DNA of 64,000 nucleotides from Amycolatopsis sp. WAC 01376 (GTDB taxonomy: Bacteria > Actinomycetota > Actinomycetes > Mycobacteriales > Pseudonocardiaceae), in assembly GCF_003947415.1 (NCBI RefSeq), contig NZ_QHKL01000004.1, forward strand, positions 741,365 to 805,364. Reading direction: 5' to 3'. Numbering within the stretch: the stretch's first letter is position 1; each line of letters starts with the position of its first letter. This document shows positions 1-8,083 of the stretch, piece after piece. Position numbers and translations under genes: made by a program. Under the pieces are notes generated by a model that was given only the letters and a program-made list of their open reading frames with translations, was not told the origin of the DNA and made no database searches.

Positions 1-1437
1 CAGGACCGGGTATTGCTCGGCTTGCTCGCCGCCTACCCAGGTCGAGATGTCGACGACCACGCGGCCGCGGCATTGGCGGGCGTCGAAGTCGGCGTCGTCC
101 GACGGCAACTCGACGACCTGGTGGCGGCCAACATGGTCACCGCCCGCGCGTCCCGGTTCGAACTGCACGACCTGGTCCGGGTGTTCGCCGAGAAACGCGT
201 CCGGGAGAACGTCCAAGCCAGGGTGCGCCGGGCCGCGGCGGTCCGGCTGCTCGACTTCCAGCTGGCCACCGCCCGTGCCGCGCTCGTCACCTGTTTCCCC
301 CACGAGGCGGAGCGGTGGGAGGACCTGCCGACACCCGCGGTGCGGGCCCTCGGGTTCGACGGGGCGGACGAGGCGATGGCATGGCTGGACGCCGAGCGGG
401 TCAACCTCGTCGTCGCGTCCGGCTGGGCGCTGAGCGAGGGACGTGACGAGCACGTGACCCGGCTCGCGTGCGTGATGACGAGCTATTTCGAGGCTCGCGT
501 TCACGTGAGTGACGCACTCGCCCTGTTCGGCAACGCCGTCCAGGTCGCGTCCGGTGTCACCCGAGGGCACGTTCTGAACGGGCTGGCCATGACCCAGTGG
601 CAGCGGGGGAAAACCGCCGAGGCACTCGTCGTCCTGGAGGACGCGATCAAGGAGTTCTCCGCCGCCGGCGAATCCGATTACGTCGTCAACCTGTCGGGGA
701 ACATAGGCCTGTTGCTGACCAGCCTCGGCGACTATCGCGCCGCGTTACCCTGTTTCCGGCAGGCCATGGAGTTCGCCGTCGCGAGGAACAACGAGTCGTT
801 CCGGGCAAGGCAGTTGTGCAATACCGGCCTCGCCGAGATGCGGCTGGGGAATTACCCCGCCGCCGTCGACGCTTTGTCCCAGGCCCTCGACGTGACCAGG
901 GCGAGCGGTGACCACCTCTGCGAATGCCGGACGCTCGACGGTCTCGGCACCACGTTCTGGCGGATGGGAAAGGACACCGACGCAGGGGCCTGTTACGAAC
1001 AGGCGCTCGCCGTGGCCAGGCAGACGCACAACCGGGCCGACGAGGGCAAGGTCCTCAACCACCTCGGTGTCCTGCTCGTCGCGGCAGGACGGTTCGACGA
1101 CGCGTTGGCGCATCACCGGCAGGCCATCGATCTGGCCAAGGAGATCGGGAGCAGAGAAGGACTCCTGGCCGCGAGCAATGACATGGCCGCGACCCTGCTC
1201 GCCGGCGGGCGGGCGGCCGACGCAGTGCGTTGCCTGCGGCAGTCGATCGAATCGGCGACCGCGGCGGACAGCCGCTACGAACTGGCCAGAGCCCAAAGTG
1301 GACTCGGCGACGCACTGTTCGCCGCCGGCGATCCGGTCACCGCACGGAAACACTGGCAGACCGCGCACGCCGCGTACACCGAGATGGGTGTGCCGGAGGC
1401 CTTCGAGGTCCACGAACGTCTCGTGTCGGGTATCTGA
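1..1437 (+). CDS. AfsR-type NB-ARC/TPR regulator, C-terminal part (5' end outside window)
   Basis: The reading frame is open to the left edge, so only the last 478 residues are present. The first 60 or so residues look like the winged-helix region that follows an NB-ARC ATPase (LHDLVRVFAEKRV is typical of AfsR/SARP-family regulators). From about residue 180 to the end there are repeated 40-residue units with the TPR pattern of Ala/Gly/Tyr/Ala positions (for example GNIGLLLTSLGDYRAALPCF). Family members are cytoplasmic transcriptional activators of antibiotic pathways that oligomerise through NB-ARC and sense partners through TPRs. The N-terminal DNA-binding half is not visible, so a SARP domain cannot be confirmed. 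The gene runs away from the biosynthetic cluster and is convergent with the next small gene, 3 bp away. Confidence 0.8.
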   Translation, partial: QDRVLLGLLAAYPGRDVDDHAAAALAGVEVGVVRRQLDDLVAANMVTARASRFELHDLVRVFAEKRVRENVQARVRRAAAVRLLDFQLATARAALVTCFPHEAERWEDLPTPAVRALGFDGADEAMAWLDAERVNLVVASGWALSEGRDEHVTRLACVMTSYFEARVHVSDALALFGNAVQVASGVTRGHVLNGLAMTQWQRGKTAEALVVLEDAIKEFSAAGESDYVVNLSGNIGLLLTSLGDYRAALPCFRQAMEFAVARNNESFRARQLCNTGLAEMRLGNYPAAVDALSQALDVTRASGDHLCECRTLDGLGTTFWRMGKDTDAGACYEQALAVARQTHNRADEGKVLNHLGVLLVAAGRFDDALAHHRQAIDLAKEIGSREGLLAASNDMAATLLAGGRAADAVRCLRQSIESATAADSRYELARAQSGLGDALFAAGDPVTARKHWQTAHAAYTEMGVPEAFEVHERLVSGI

Positions 1438-1440
1438 GGA

Positions 1441-1746
1441 TCACTCGGCTTTCTTCGCGAAGAGGGGCCCCTTCGAAACGATCAGCCCGATGCCGAAGCC
1501 CAGCACCGTGATCCCGAAGAAGCAGAGCAGCATGCCGCCGATCTTCGCCTCGGCGTCCGTGTCCGGGCTGCGCGCCGAGTTCGAAGAACGGGCGATGACA
1601 GCGTCCGGATCGGCGATCGCATCGATCCCGACGACGAACAGGGCTACCGCGCCAAGGATCAGGACGATTCCGCGGATGACGCGCCCTACACTACGGCGCG
1701 GTGGATCGGCCTGGTGGCCGTGCTCGGTGGCGTTGGACTCCGACAT
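1441..1746 (-). CDS. small two-helix membrane protein, unknown function
   Basis: This encodes 101 residues with two clear hydrophobic segments, roughly residues 24-43 (IRGIVLILGAVALFVVGIDA) and 70-90 (GGMLLCFFGITVLGFGIGLI), separated by a polar Asp/Ser-rich stretch. A short basic tail (FAKKAE) suggests both ends lie in the cytoplasm. The ATG at 1746 was chosen over an in-frame TTG three codons upstream. I do not recognise a family. It lies convergent to the AfsR-type gene and tandem to a two-gene hypothetical unit on the same strand. Confidence 0.6.
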   Translation of the reverse strand: MSESNATEHGHQADPPRRSVGRVIRGIVLILGAVALFVVGIDAIADPDAVIARSSNSARSPDTDAEAKIGGMLLCFFGITVLGFGIGLIVSKGPLFAKKAE

Positions 1747-1791
1747 GGCCCGCAAGATATCAGGGGCTGCCCGGTAAAGCCGGTCGGCCGC

Positions 1792-2097
1792 TCAGCCCTC
1801 GGGATGGCGGCGCCCGGGAACGAAGCGCTCGCCGTCGAAGACCATCTCGAGTGGCGGACATGGCGTGCCGGGCCGCCAGCCGGCGCGAAAGGCGTCACGA
1901 ATGGCGCGGCGGACCTGCGTCTGCGTAGGCAGGAAAGCATGATGGTAGGGGTCGAGAAGCAGAACCTGCCCGTCGGCGCCGTCCTCCTTGACGCGGATCA
2001 CGCGCGTTGTTCTTTCCCAGTCGGCATCGAGGTGCCAGAGGAACGACTGGCCGTTGCGAAGCGAGACTCGACGAGTGTCCTTCTTCGGCCAGGTCAT
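1792..2097 (-). CDS. hypothetical protein, 101 aa
   Basis: The ATG at 2097 has GGAGAG just upstream and overlaps the stop codon of the preceding gene as ATGA, which points to translational coupling. The product is soluble, with a basic N-terminus (MTWPKKDTRRV), a central beta-rich part (VLLLDPYHHAF) and a C-terminal part (GWRPGTPCPPLEMVFDGERF). No signal peptide or membrane segment is seen. I do not recognise a domain. The pairing with the upstream gene suggests that the two proteins work together. Confidence 0.6.
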   Translation of the reverse strand: MTWPKKDTRRVSLRNGQSFLWHLDADWERTTRVIRVKEDGADGQVLLLDPYHHAFLPTQTQVRRAIRDAFRAGWRPGTPCPPLEMVFDGERFVPGRRHPEG

Positions 2098-2645
2098 CGT
2101 GATCTCTCCTCGGATGGCCCGATGGGCAGCGCCATCAATGATCCGGTACGTAAAAGGACGTATGCGTCTCTCCACTCGGATGCGGATTGTGGTGGCGGGA
2201 GTTCGACTCCGGCTATCCCGCCAGTCGCAGCGAACTCCGTCATGAGGGCGGCCATCAGATCAGCTGCCTCCCGCGTCGTCTCGGACGCGTTCGATGGATC
2301 ATCGAGACTGAGGCCGAGTACGAGGGCTCCTTCTTCCGTAACGGTGACGATGGCGTCGTAATGCCCGATTGCCCGGAGGTACAGGGAGAAGGCACGTTCG
2401 GCCGCGTCATCCCGGCATAACTCCGCCAGCGCGTCAGCGTCACCATGAGCGGGGTCGTGCGAGACAAAAGTCCGAACGAACGCCGGGAATCTCGGGTCAC
2501 CCGGCTGCTCAACGTCGACGTAGCGATCGATGAAGCGCGACAGCGAGCCGTCCCGGTCGCCGGGCTCCACCCATACGTAGACATCGAATACCGGGGGCAC
2601 ACCAGATGGTACCGCGCTGCCTGGCCGGATCACGTTCATCGACAT
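2094..2645 (-). CDS. hypothetical protein, 183 aa
   Basis: The product starts MSMNVIRPG; a second in-frame ATG lies two codons later (2639). It is acidic and soluble and ends in a Ser/Arg-rich tail. Features include FDVYVWVEPGD near the start and a helical second half with an AALMTEF segment. The frame continues open upstream beyond 2645, but that part is antisense to a better coding frame, so the start was set here. The gene overlaps the following gene by 4 bp. Its divergent neighbour starts about 45 bp away, so the two probably share a promoter region. Function unknown. Confidence 0.55.
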   Translation of the reverse strand: MSMNVIRPGSAVPSGVPPVFDVYVWVEPGDRDGSLSRFIDRYVDVEQPGDPRFPAFVRTFVSHDPAHGDADALAELCRDDAAERAFSLYLRAIGHYDAIVTVTEEGALVLGLSLDDPSNASETTREAADLMAALMTEFAATGGIAGVELPPPQSASEWRDAYVLLRTGSLMALPIGPSEERSR

Positions 2646-2690
2646 GAGGGCGCACTTGGCAGGGCGCGTGCCATACGGAACGATGATCCG

Positions 2691-3098
2691 GTGCTGGTTC
2701 AGGTGGAGCGGTTCTCCCGGATTCCCGGCGATGCCGCACTGGTCACTCTGAGGACCTCGGTCGGGACCGTGCCTGCGTCCTGGGGCGGAAACCTGAAGGC
2801 GGCAGTGGGCGAGCACCACATCGAGTGGGAACTGGACGAGGACTTCCGGTGGGGGTTCAACTGCTCGCCGGCCGCAGTCGAGGAACCATGCCTTTACCAG
2901 ACCGAAAGCGGAGTCTTCTGCCGAGGACGGCTCGGCCTCACCGGAATTCAGGCGGCGCAGGCGTTCGCGCACCTGGAGCTGGCGGACGCGGTGATCGACC
3001 TCGGCCATATCGACGGCCTGCCTCAAGGGATGGCCGGAGCATGGGTCGAGATCAACCTAAGACCTGAGAAGATCAAAATCCATCCCTACCAGATATGA
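2691..3098 (+). CDS. hypothetical protein, about 135 aa
   Basis: The frame has high third-position GC from about 2690 to the stop at 3098, whereas the region before 2645 is antisense to the divergent gene. The GTG at 2691 is the first plausible start. The translation contains IEWELDEDFRWGFN and DAVIDLGHIDGLP and ends in a basic tail. No signal peptide or membrane segment is visible. I do not recognise a family; the start is uncertain because no strong ribosome binding site is visible. Confidence 0.45.
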   Translation: MLVQVERFSRIPGDAALVTLRTSVGTVPASWGGNLKAAVGEHHIEWELDEDFRWGFNCSPAAVEEPCLYQTESGVFCRGRLGLTGIQAAQAFAHLELADAVIDLGHIDGLPQGMAGAWVEINLRPEKIKIHPYQI

Positions 3099-3243
3099 CC
3101 TGCCAGCCACTGGCACCAGTCGCTCATCGGCATGACCGCGCTTGCTCGTCTGTCGACCGATTCGCGGCATGAGCGGACGTTGGACCGTTAGGGTGTCGTT
3201 GCCGCTCGGCCCGCCGTGGGGCCGGCCGGTACCGTCTCCTGGT

Positions 3244-3717
3244 ATGGACACATCCGCCTTCGCGCTGATCTTCGGTGATGGAGTCGTACGGGCGAAGCTG
3301 GACTGGCAACGGGTCGTTGACGAGTGTGTCGTCGAGGAGCGATATAGCCGTTCCCGCAAGGAACTCGGCGAACTGTGCACCGTGTGGTACGCCGATGAGT
3401 CCGGACGCGACGCCGGCTACGACCACCAAGGCGCCCGTCCGTTGCGGGTGTCAGAGGTCGCGATCACCGAAGCGTCGTGGCCGCGCGCTCGTGCGTCCAT
3501 GATCGCTGCGCTGCGAGCGGAGTACACCCGCACGGCCAGGCCCGTGCAGCTGACACTCCCGGGTTACCGAGTCGGTGACGAGGTGGTGCTGCTCGACGGC
3601 AACCATCGCGCGGCGGCGGCGTACCTGGCCGACGCCGATACCCGGTTGTTGCTCTACATTCTTTGTGGCCCAACAGATTCCGGGATGTTGCCCGATCTTC
3701 GGCACTACTCGCGCTAG
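3244..3717 (+). CDS. hypothetical protein with a DGNHR motif
   Basis: This 157-residue soluble protein starts at ATG 3244 (MDTSAFALI); an upstream extension of the frame is low in coding character. Near residues 114-123 it has VVLLDGNHRAAA, resembling the DGxHR motif of ParB/sulfiredoxin-type nucleotide-binding folds, but the rest of a ParB domain is not evident. A tight, acidic N-terminal part precedes it. The stop overlaps the end of the convergent membrane-protein gene by 4 bp. A role in nucleotide or DNA binding is only a hint from one motif. Confidence 0.55.
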   Translation: MDTSAFALIFGDGVVRAKLDWQRVVDECVVEERYSRSRKELGELCTVWYADESGRDAGYDHQGARPLRVSEVAITEASWPRARASMIAALRAEYTRTARPVQLTLPGYRVGDEVVLLDGNHRAAAAYLADADTRLLLYILCGPTDSGMLPDLRHYSR

Positions 3718-4556
3718 GTCGCTTCCTCTTCAGCGCCCCGTTCCACGGCGGGGTACTTGGCCTCCGCCTCGCGCATGGCGAAGTCAAACGCCAGGTTGCG
3801 CAGTGCTTCGCCCTGCTCGGTCTTGCGCAGGCGCAGCACGGCGGTCATGATCGCGAGGCTGATGAGCACAGCTCCCGGCAGGGCGATGATCTTGATAGCG
3901 ACAGGCGTGCCCGACAGCACGGTCGCGTCGAGGGCGACGAGGAGCACGGGCACGATGGTCGACACCAGGATGTTGATCTCTGCCTCGGTGTTGTCGACGC
4001 TGAGCGCAGGCGCGCGTCCGCGCAGCCACAGCTTGCTGTAGACGAACAGGTGCAACGACGCGTTCGCCTGGTGCCCGCCGCCCGCGGGCAGGCTGCGATC
4101 GAGGGCGTCGTCTCGGCGCTGCTCGTGGGAATCCAGGTGTCGCAGGATCGGGTGCAGCCCGGCGAGACGCTCGGCGAAGTCGTCGCCGAAGGAAACCCGA
4201 ATCCTGGCCCACGACGCAGGAAGCGTGGGCGCTGCTTTGCGGCGGTCAAACCGCTCCACCAGGGCGGTGAGCTTGAAGCCGACCTCCCTGGCCAGATAGC
4301 CGATCACGAAGCTGGCCGCGATGGCCACCAAGACGAGCACGACAATGGCAGCGCCCTTGACGTTGGCCAGCGTGTTCATGATGAACGCGATGTCGGACTG
4401 TCCGCGCCTGGCAAGGTGCACGCAGAGTACGAGAAGCTCGGTCACCACTACGGCCCCTGGAAGAAGCACACTGGTCAAGTAGATGGCGGTGTAGAAGCTC
4501 ATTCTGCTTGGCGCGGACTTGGCGACGAGTCCGCTGACAGGCTCCATGCGGCCCAA
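3714..4556 (-). CDS. multi-pass membrane protein, unknown function
   Basis: The product has 280 residues. Hydrophobic segments are visible at about 23-46 (AIYLTSVLLPGAVVVTELLV), 68-92 (AAIVVLVLVAIAASFVIGYL), 196-213 and 220-242. Between the second and third lies a soluble loop of about 100 residues that is charged and contains HLDSHEQRRDD. The C-terminus is acidic and cytoplasmic in character. Starts at residue 4 (4547) or 19 (MSFYTAIYL, 4502) are also possible. I do not recognise a named family. The gene is convergent with the DGNHR-motif gene. Confidence 0.6.
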   Translation of the reverse strand: MGRMEPVSGLVAKSAPSRMSFYTAIYLTSVLLPGAVVVTELLVLCVHLARRGQSDIAFIMNTLANVKGAAIVVLVLVAIAASFVIGYLAREVGFKLTALVERFDRRKAAPTLPASWARIRVSFGDDFAERLAGLHPILRHLDSHEQRRDDALDRSLPAGGGHQANASLHLFVYSKLWLRGRAPALSVDNTEAEINILVSTIVPVLLVALDATVLSGTPVAIKIIALPGAVLISLAIMTAVLRLRKTEQGEALRNLAFDFAMREAEAKYPAVERGAEEEAT

Positions 4557-4746
4557 CTCTAGATCGGCCCGGGCGACCTGGGTAGCCGATCAGGGATTGC
4601 TGGTCGAGTTTCTACCTGACAAGACCAAAATCGTCGCTCCCGACGCCGCAGAGGGGAAGGGGCCGGCCCGGAGGCGATAGCAAAGGTCCTTTGCTCCCCG
4701 CGCGGTGACCCACACAGTCAGCGACAACCCTGACAGCGAGTGAGCG

Positions 4747-4789
4747 GTGTGTGGACATAGGGACTTTGAGTGTCCCTATGTCCACACAC
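4747..4789. terminator. 18-bp perfect hairpin, TCCACAC family
   Basis: Left arm 4747-4764 (GTGTGTGGACATAGGGAC) pairs perfectly with 4772-4789 around a 7-base loop. It lies in the 333-bp gap between the membrane-protein gene and a gene remnant, both on the minus strand. No T-run follows on either strand, so termination is inferred only from the stem. The rest of the gap 4557-4889 shows no convincing gene. Two relatives with different arm sequences are at 19240-19282 and 19323-19367. Confidence 0.6.
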
Positions 4790-4889
4790 CCCCGCCCCCG
4801 ACACCAAAGGTCCCCCGCACCCTTTCCACAGGTCAGCACACCAGGCGATACTCACAGGACAGCGCCTAGTTGCACACCCGAACCGCTAC

Positions 4890-5139
4890 TCATGCCGACA
4901 AGGACGCAGACGTGAGGCTCGCCGACCGGGAGCAGGTCGCCCCGGACAGCCGGATGGTCGTACGACGGGGGGTGAACGCGCCGTCGTTACCGACCTTGCT
5001 GGTGTAAAGGACCCCGCCCGGAAGGACCAGCGACAGCGAAGTGAGGTGGGTTCTCGGCGTTGAGGTCAGGTCCGCGGAGTCGCCGTCGCCGGTGAAGCTG
5101 TAGCGGACGATGCGGTCGGTAGGACTTTCCGGTGGGCAT
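4890..5139 (-). pseudogene. possible frameshifted gene remnant
   Basis: Reading leftwards, the sequence up to the TGA at 4890-4892 gives a protein-like frame with high third-position GC (RIVRYSFTGDGDSADLTS and later VLYTSKVGNDGAF). No start codon exists in that frame. Immediately upstream, in another frame, is ATG at 5139 followed by PTGKSYR. A single-base change near 5117 would join the two into one frame. It sits directly after the HNH endonuclease stop. It may be a decayed small gene or the end of a larger deleted one. No family is recognised. Confidence 0.35.
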
Positions 5140-5183
5140 GCCGAAGGGCCCGTCGCCGGTATGGCTGGCGGGCTCCTCGGGGA

Positions 5184-6437
5184 TCAGACGTGGTGGAGGG
5201 TATTGCGGCGGGGTTTTCGGAGCGGATCTCGGTATTGGGGCGGGATGAACTCCGGTAACCCATCGCCCGCCATCCGGACTTCCCAGTCGCCGTGATGAAT
5301 CAGCCGGTGATGAAAACCGCACAGCAACACCAGATTCCGGAGATCCGTAGGCCCTCCGTCTGCCCAATGATGAATATGGTGAGCGTGACAATGCTTCGGC
5401 CGCCGATGACACCCAGGGAACGCGCAACCGCCATCCCGGATGTTCAACGCACGCCGCTGGCCAGGAGTGACGAACCGTCTCAACCGCCCCACATCCAAGG
5501 GTTCACCGGCCGCACTCATGACAACCGGGAGCATCAGGCAGTCACAGGCCGCGAGCCGGGCCTCGCGCGCGGTCATCGTCCCGACGAAGTCGAGGCACGC
5601 GGTGCCGAGACCGGATTTCAGGGCGTCGAGGCCGACGGTGACATGCAGCAGAGTGCGATAGCCACTGGTGCCCGGCTGGTCGGGGCAGGCGATCGCGAGG
5701 TCCAGGATGTCGACCCACGCATCACCCATGCGTTCGCATTTCATCCGCAGATCGGCCTGGCCGAACTCGTCGACCGGGCGTGGCGCCGCGTGCGCCTCCA
5801 GCGCCGCCGCGGTGCGGGCACCGGTCTCATCGTCGAGCAAACCGGTCAGTTTCCAGTAACCGTCTTTGCGGCGCTCCAGCGTGATTTCCCGGCGCGGCTG
5901 AGCGGGTTCAGGATCTTTCGGCTCATTGCCGTCCGGGTCGAGCCACGCGAGCAGGTTCTGCTCGGCGTCGGCGAGCTGGCGGGGTCCGGCGTCGCGGGCG
6001 AGGTCGGCGAGGATCTTCTCCGCACTCGCCCGATCCTCAACAGAGGTGTCGGCGGGGAGCTTCTTCAAGATGTCCAGGATCTGGTCGATCCGCTCATCCC
6101 CGACAAGCCCCTCGGCAGCGACCGCGGCCGTAGCGGGTGCGACAGGCGGAACCTCGGTGCCGTCCAGAGCGCGGGTGGGGTTCAGGGCGATCGCCCGATT
6201 CACCACCGCACCCGCCTCACCAACCGACAATCCCGCAATATCGGCGAACCAGTTGGCCGTGCGGCCATAGCCGTACAAGTCTTTGACACCCCGAGACTCG
6301 ATCTCCGCCAGGAATTGCCCTAGTCCGGCGGTGGCCATCCTGATCACCTGCAAGGACTGCTGCACGCCATGGGCAAGCTCCAGCTTGCCGGCACGCCACA
6401 GTTCCTGCGGCAACTCGGGAAGGAAAGTCTCGGACAC
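5184..6437 (-). CDS. HNH endonuclease, DUF222-type
   Basis: This 417-residue protein starts at GTG 6437 (VSETFLPELP). The N-terminal three quarters is the helical DUF222/'13E12 repeat' region found in actinobacterial and mycobacterial proteins. The C-terminal part carries the HNH nuclease core: CAFPGC, then CHAHHIHHWADGG, then LVLLCGFHHRLIHHG. The two Cys of CAFPGC probably bind a structural metal and the HH pair forms the active site. Members cut DNA and are often multicopy in actinomycete genomes, but their biological role is poorly defined. The next gene upstream is more than 700 bp away across a repeat-rich region. Confidence 0.9.
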   Translation of the reverse strand: MSETFLPELPQELWRAGKLELAHGVQQSLQVIRMATAGLGQFLAEIESRGVKDLYGYGRTANWFADIAGLSVGEAGAVVNRAIALNPTRALDGTEVPPVAPATAAVAAEGLVGDERIDQILDILKKLPADTSVEDRASAEKILADLARDAGPRQLADAEQNLLAWLDPDGNEPKDPEPAQPRREITLERRKDGYWKLTGLLDDETGARTAAALEAHAAPRPVDEFGQADLRMKCERMGDAWVDILDLAIACPDQPGTSGYRTLLHVTVGLDALKSGLGTACLDFVGTMTAREARLAACDCLMLPVVMSAAGEPLDVGRLRRFVTPGQRRALNIRDGGCAFPGCHRRPKHCHAHHIHHWADGGPTDLRNLVLLCGFHHRLIHHGDWEVRMAGDGLPEFIPPQYRDPLRKPRRNTLHHV

Positions 6438-6701
6438 CCCACAAGAATACCGCAAAACAATCGAACAAGCGTTCGTAATTTTAAGCAACCGCCGAAGCGA
6501 CACGTTTACCACTGAAGGGTGATTTGCGACGAGAAGGAGTTCGCACTTGCGTGACCCAGAGCAGGTTCCACAGGCGCTCGACCGTGGCGCGTCCGGTGAA
6601 CGCGCCAACGGGGTGGTCATGAGTGGCGATTCGGGTTCTATTGAGGGGTAAGGCAAAGGTGTCGGATCGCGGGGATTCGCTCGCGGCCGTGGGGCGACCG
6701 T

Positions 6702-6754
6702 GCCGCGAAAGCCACTTTCGCGACCCCAGCCGTCGCGAAAGTGGCTTTCGCGAC
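6702..6754. repeat. GCGAAAGCCACTTTCGC-type paired palindromes, copy 1
   Basis: Each half is itself a short palindrome (GCGAAAG-CCA-CTTTCGC), and the second half (6732-6754) is the reverse complement of the first (6702-6724), so the pair can fold as one long stem or as two small ones. Other copies are at 6831-6884, 19154-19210 and 48798-48850. Confidence 0.7.
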
Positions 6755-6830
6755 GCATCCCGACCACGGGTCTCAGCGACAGCACCGGCGTAGCGAAAGA
6801 CCCCTCCTCGCTACCGCACCCTGCACCCGA

Positions 6831-6884
6831 CGTTGCGAAAGCCACTTTCGCAACGTTGAACGTTGCCAAAGTGGCTTTCGCAAC
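6831..6884. repeat. GCGAAAGCCACTTTCGC-type paired palindromes, copy 2
   Basis: The left half 6831-6857 ends CGCAACGTT and the right half 6859-6884 begins AACGTTG, giving a stem that runs almost into the loop. One base in the right half (CCAAAG instead of CGAAAG) breaks perfect pairing. Same family as 6702-6754. Confidence 0.7.
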
Positions 6885-7147
6885 CTCCCAACCTTGCCCT
6901 ACCCCCTCAATAACCCGCGTACTTGGACCCCGGACACCCGAATGCGGCATCCCAACACGCGACTTACGTGTCCAAGCACGCGAGTCACGGCTTAGCTCCG
7001 CCCACCCCGGGACGAACGGGCTCGCACCACAGACCCAGGAGCGGACGCCTTCACCTCGCCGCAGGCCCCACCCACGACCACGACACCTTTGACTTACCCC
7101 TCAATAACCCGAATCGCCACTCACGACCCCGACCGAAAACAGCCGGG

Positions 7148-8083
7148 TCAGGTCATCGCGACCAGGGTCCGCCGTTTGCCCGTGAACGGCTCGCGTCCGT
7201 GCGCCAGCAGCATGTTGTTGATCACCATGATGTCGCCCGGCTGCCACGGGAACGCGTAGCTGACCTCGTCGTAGGTCGCCTTGATCGTGGCCAGGTCCGC
7301 CTGCGGGATCGGCGAGCCGTCGGCGAAGAAGGCGTGGCGGGGCAGGTCCTCTTCGGGGTACAGCTCCAGCAGCGCCTCGCTGACCTCCTCCCCCAGGCTC
7401 GAGACGTGGAACAGGTTGGCCTGGTTGAACCACACCGTCGCTCCGGTGTGTGGTTCCTCCACAAAGGACGGACGCACGTGCCGCGTGCGCAGGCCCTCGT
7501 CGGTCCACTCGTAGGTCTGCCCGTTGGCGGTGCAGTAGTCCTCCACCACCTGGCGGTCGTCGGTCTGGAACGCCTCCTGCCAGGTCAGCCCGAGGCCTTC
7601 GCGGAACGCTCGTGCGTAGGTGACGCCGCCCGCGAACCGCTCGCGCAGGTCCGCCGGCAGCAGGCGGTACATCGCGCGGCTGTCGGCGATCGGTGTCGCG
7701 CCACCGGTTTCGGCCGCCGTGTCGCACAGGAAGAACAGGCGGGCGGGCCAGTGCGCCGAGTACGAGTTCTCGTTGTGCATCGGGATCGACTCGGCCGCCG
7801 GGTACTCCGTCGAGGTGTAGATGTTGCCCGAGACCGCCGATCGCGGCGTCGACCGTTCCGTGTAGGTCAGCAGCGAGCCGCCGATCTCCTCGGTGACCTG
7901 GTTGAACACTGCAAGATCGGCGGGCATCCCGCGCAGCAGGATCGCGCCGTGCTCGCGCAGCCGGTCTTGCAGCGCTTCGCGGTGTGCGCGCACCCAGTCC
8001 AGGCCCGCGGCCGAATATACGGTGATTTTCGTGTGGTCGTTGCCCTCGATGTGGCCGAGGTTCGCCGCGAGTTCGGCGGTCAT
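7148..8083 (-). CDS. SyrP/AsnO-like Fe(II)/2-oxoglutarate dioxygenase (probable amino acid beta-hydroxylase)
   Basis: This 311-residue TauD/TfdA-fold protein carries the iron-binding facial triad: H and E in IPMHNENSYS (about residues 104-107) and the distal His in LLAHGREPF near the C-terminus. The Arg residues in GREPFTGKRR would bind 2-oxoglutarate. GGATPIADSRAMY is typical of the SyrP/clavaminate-synthase-like branch, whose characterised members hydroxylate the beta-carbon of Asp or Asn in peptide pathways. It is the last gene of the cluster, and its ATG overlaps the preceding ATP-grasp stop (ATGA). An Asn-specifying NRPS module is encoded four genes upstream, so beta-hydroxylation of Asn, free or carrier-bound, is the best guess. 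Confidence 0.85.
   Translation of the reverse strand: MTAELAANLGHIEGNDHTKITVYSAAGLDWVRAHREALQDRLREHGAILLRGMPADLAVFNQVTEEIGGSLLTYTERSTPRSAVSGNIYTSTEYPAAESIPMHNENSYSAHWPARLFFLCDTAAETGGATPIADSRAMYRLLPADLRERFAGGVTYARAFREGLGLTWQEAFQTDDRQVVEDYCTANGQTYEWTDEGLRTRHVRPSFVEEPHTGATVWFNQANLFHVSSLGEEVSEALLELYPEEDLPRHAFFADGSPIPQADLATIKATYDEVSYAFPWQPGDIMVINNMLLAHGREPFTGKRRTLVAMT

Larger units (their letters stand above)
6616..7127. mobile_element. MITE-like non-coding element with about 48-bp inverted ends
   Basis: The left end 6616-6664 and the right end 7081-7127 are inverted copies: 45 of 49 aligned columns match, with two substitutions and one 2-base gap. Both contain GAGTGGCGATTCGGGTT and ATTGAGGGGTAAG. 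They enclose about 415 bp without a convincing gene but with two GCGAAAGTGG hairpins (6702-6754 and 6831-6884). Related ends (GTCGTGAGTGGC) occur at 33706-33759 and 40251-40270. No transposase and no clear target-site duplication were seen. It could be a MITE-type element or two repeat copies in opposite orientation. It fills the 6438-7147 gap between the HNH gene and the NRPS cluster. Confidence 0.5.
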
